The position numbers and the translations under genes are program-made. 21,015 nt of DNA from Mnemiopsis leidyi (Eukaryota > Ctenophora > Tentaculata > Lobata > Bolinopsidae). The notes beneath the pieces are model-generated. The model saw nothing but the letters and a program-made list of their open reading frames with translations. It did not search any database and was not told the DNA's origin. Location of the stretch: the NCBI GenBank assembly GCA_000226015.1, contig JH152953.1, positions 1 to 21,015 on the forward strand. Reading direction: 5' to 3'. This document shows positions 20,958-21,015 of the stretch, piece after piece; position 1 is the first letter of the stretch; each line of letters begins with the position of its first letter.

Positions 20958-21015
20958 AGAAGAGTGCTCTATCGCTTCAGGAGAAACGAGAGCTATTTAG
21001 TACAATTGAAACAAT

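Overview
The window is nuclear DNA from a ciliated eukaryote, most likely an invertebrate animal. It has short spliceosomal GT-AG introns (mostly 100-330 bp), metazoan-like axonemal proteins, simple-sequence and minisatellite DNA, and a non-LTR retrotransposon fragment. I cannot name the species. All four recognisable genes are on the minus strand, so they read from the right end of the window leftwards. Exon models were built by hand from splice consensus, reading-phase continuity and protein family alignment from memory.

Right half (8.65-20.96 kb): four complete, co-oriented ciliary genes lie head-to-tail. In transcription order they are IFT46 (intraflagellar transport complex B, 7 exons, 341 aa), DRC8/EFCAB2 (EF-hand subunit of the nexin-dynein regulatory complex, 3 exons, 167 aa), a radial spoke head RSPH4A/6A homologue (4 exons, 505 aa; 'copy 1') and a second RSPH4A/6A homologue (8 coding exons, 511 aa; 'copy 2'). 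The coding regions are separated by 460, 490 and 879 bp. IFT46 builds cilia; DRC8 and the spoke-head proteins form parts of the 9+2 axoneme that control dynein-driven beating. An RFX-type X-box, the hallmark promoter element of ciliary genes, sits just upstream of the inferred non-coding first exon of copy 2.

The two radial-spoke genes are old tandem duplicates that differ strongly in intron content (3 versus 7 introns). In copy 2 a 52-bp tandem repeat has multiplied the 5' splice site of a 2.36-kb intron, and the 3' end abuts an antisense retrotransposon reverse-transcriptase fragment.

Left part (1-8.5 kb): I see no gene I can identify. It holds a 40/52-bp satellite at the very edge, a GT-rich minisatellite, a C-rich run, an array of GCGGTT motifs, a CTA-rich triplet tract, and a patch around 7.0-7.8 kb with overlapping open frames on both strands, none recognised. 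The large intron of copy 2 (9.87-12.23 kb) likewise holds no recognised gene.
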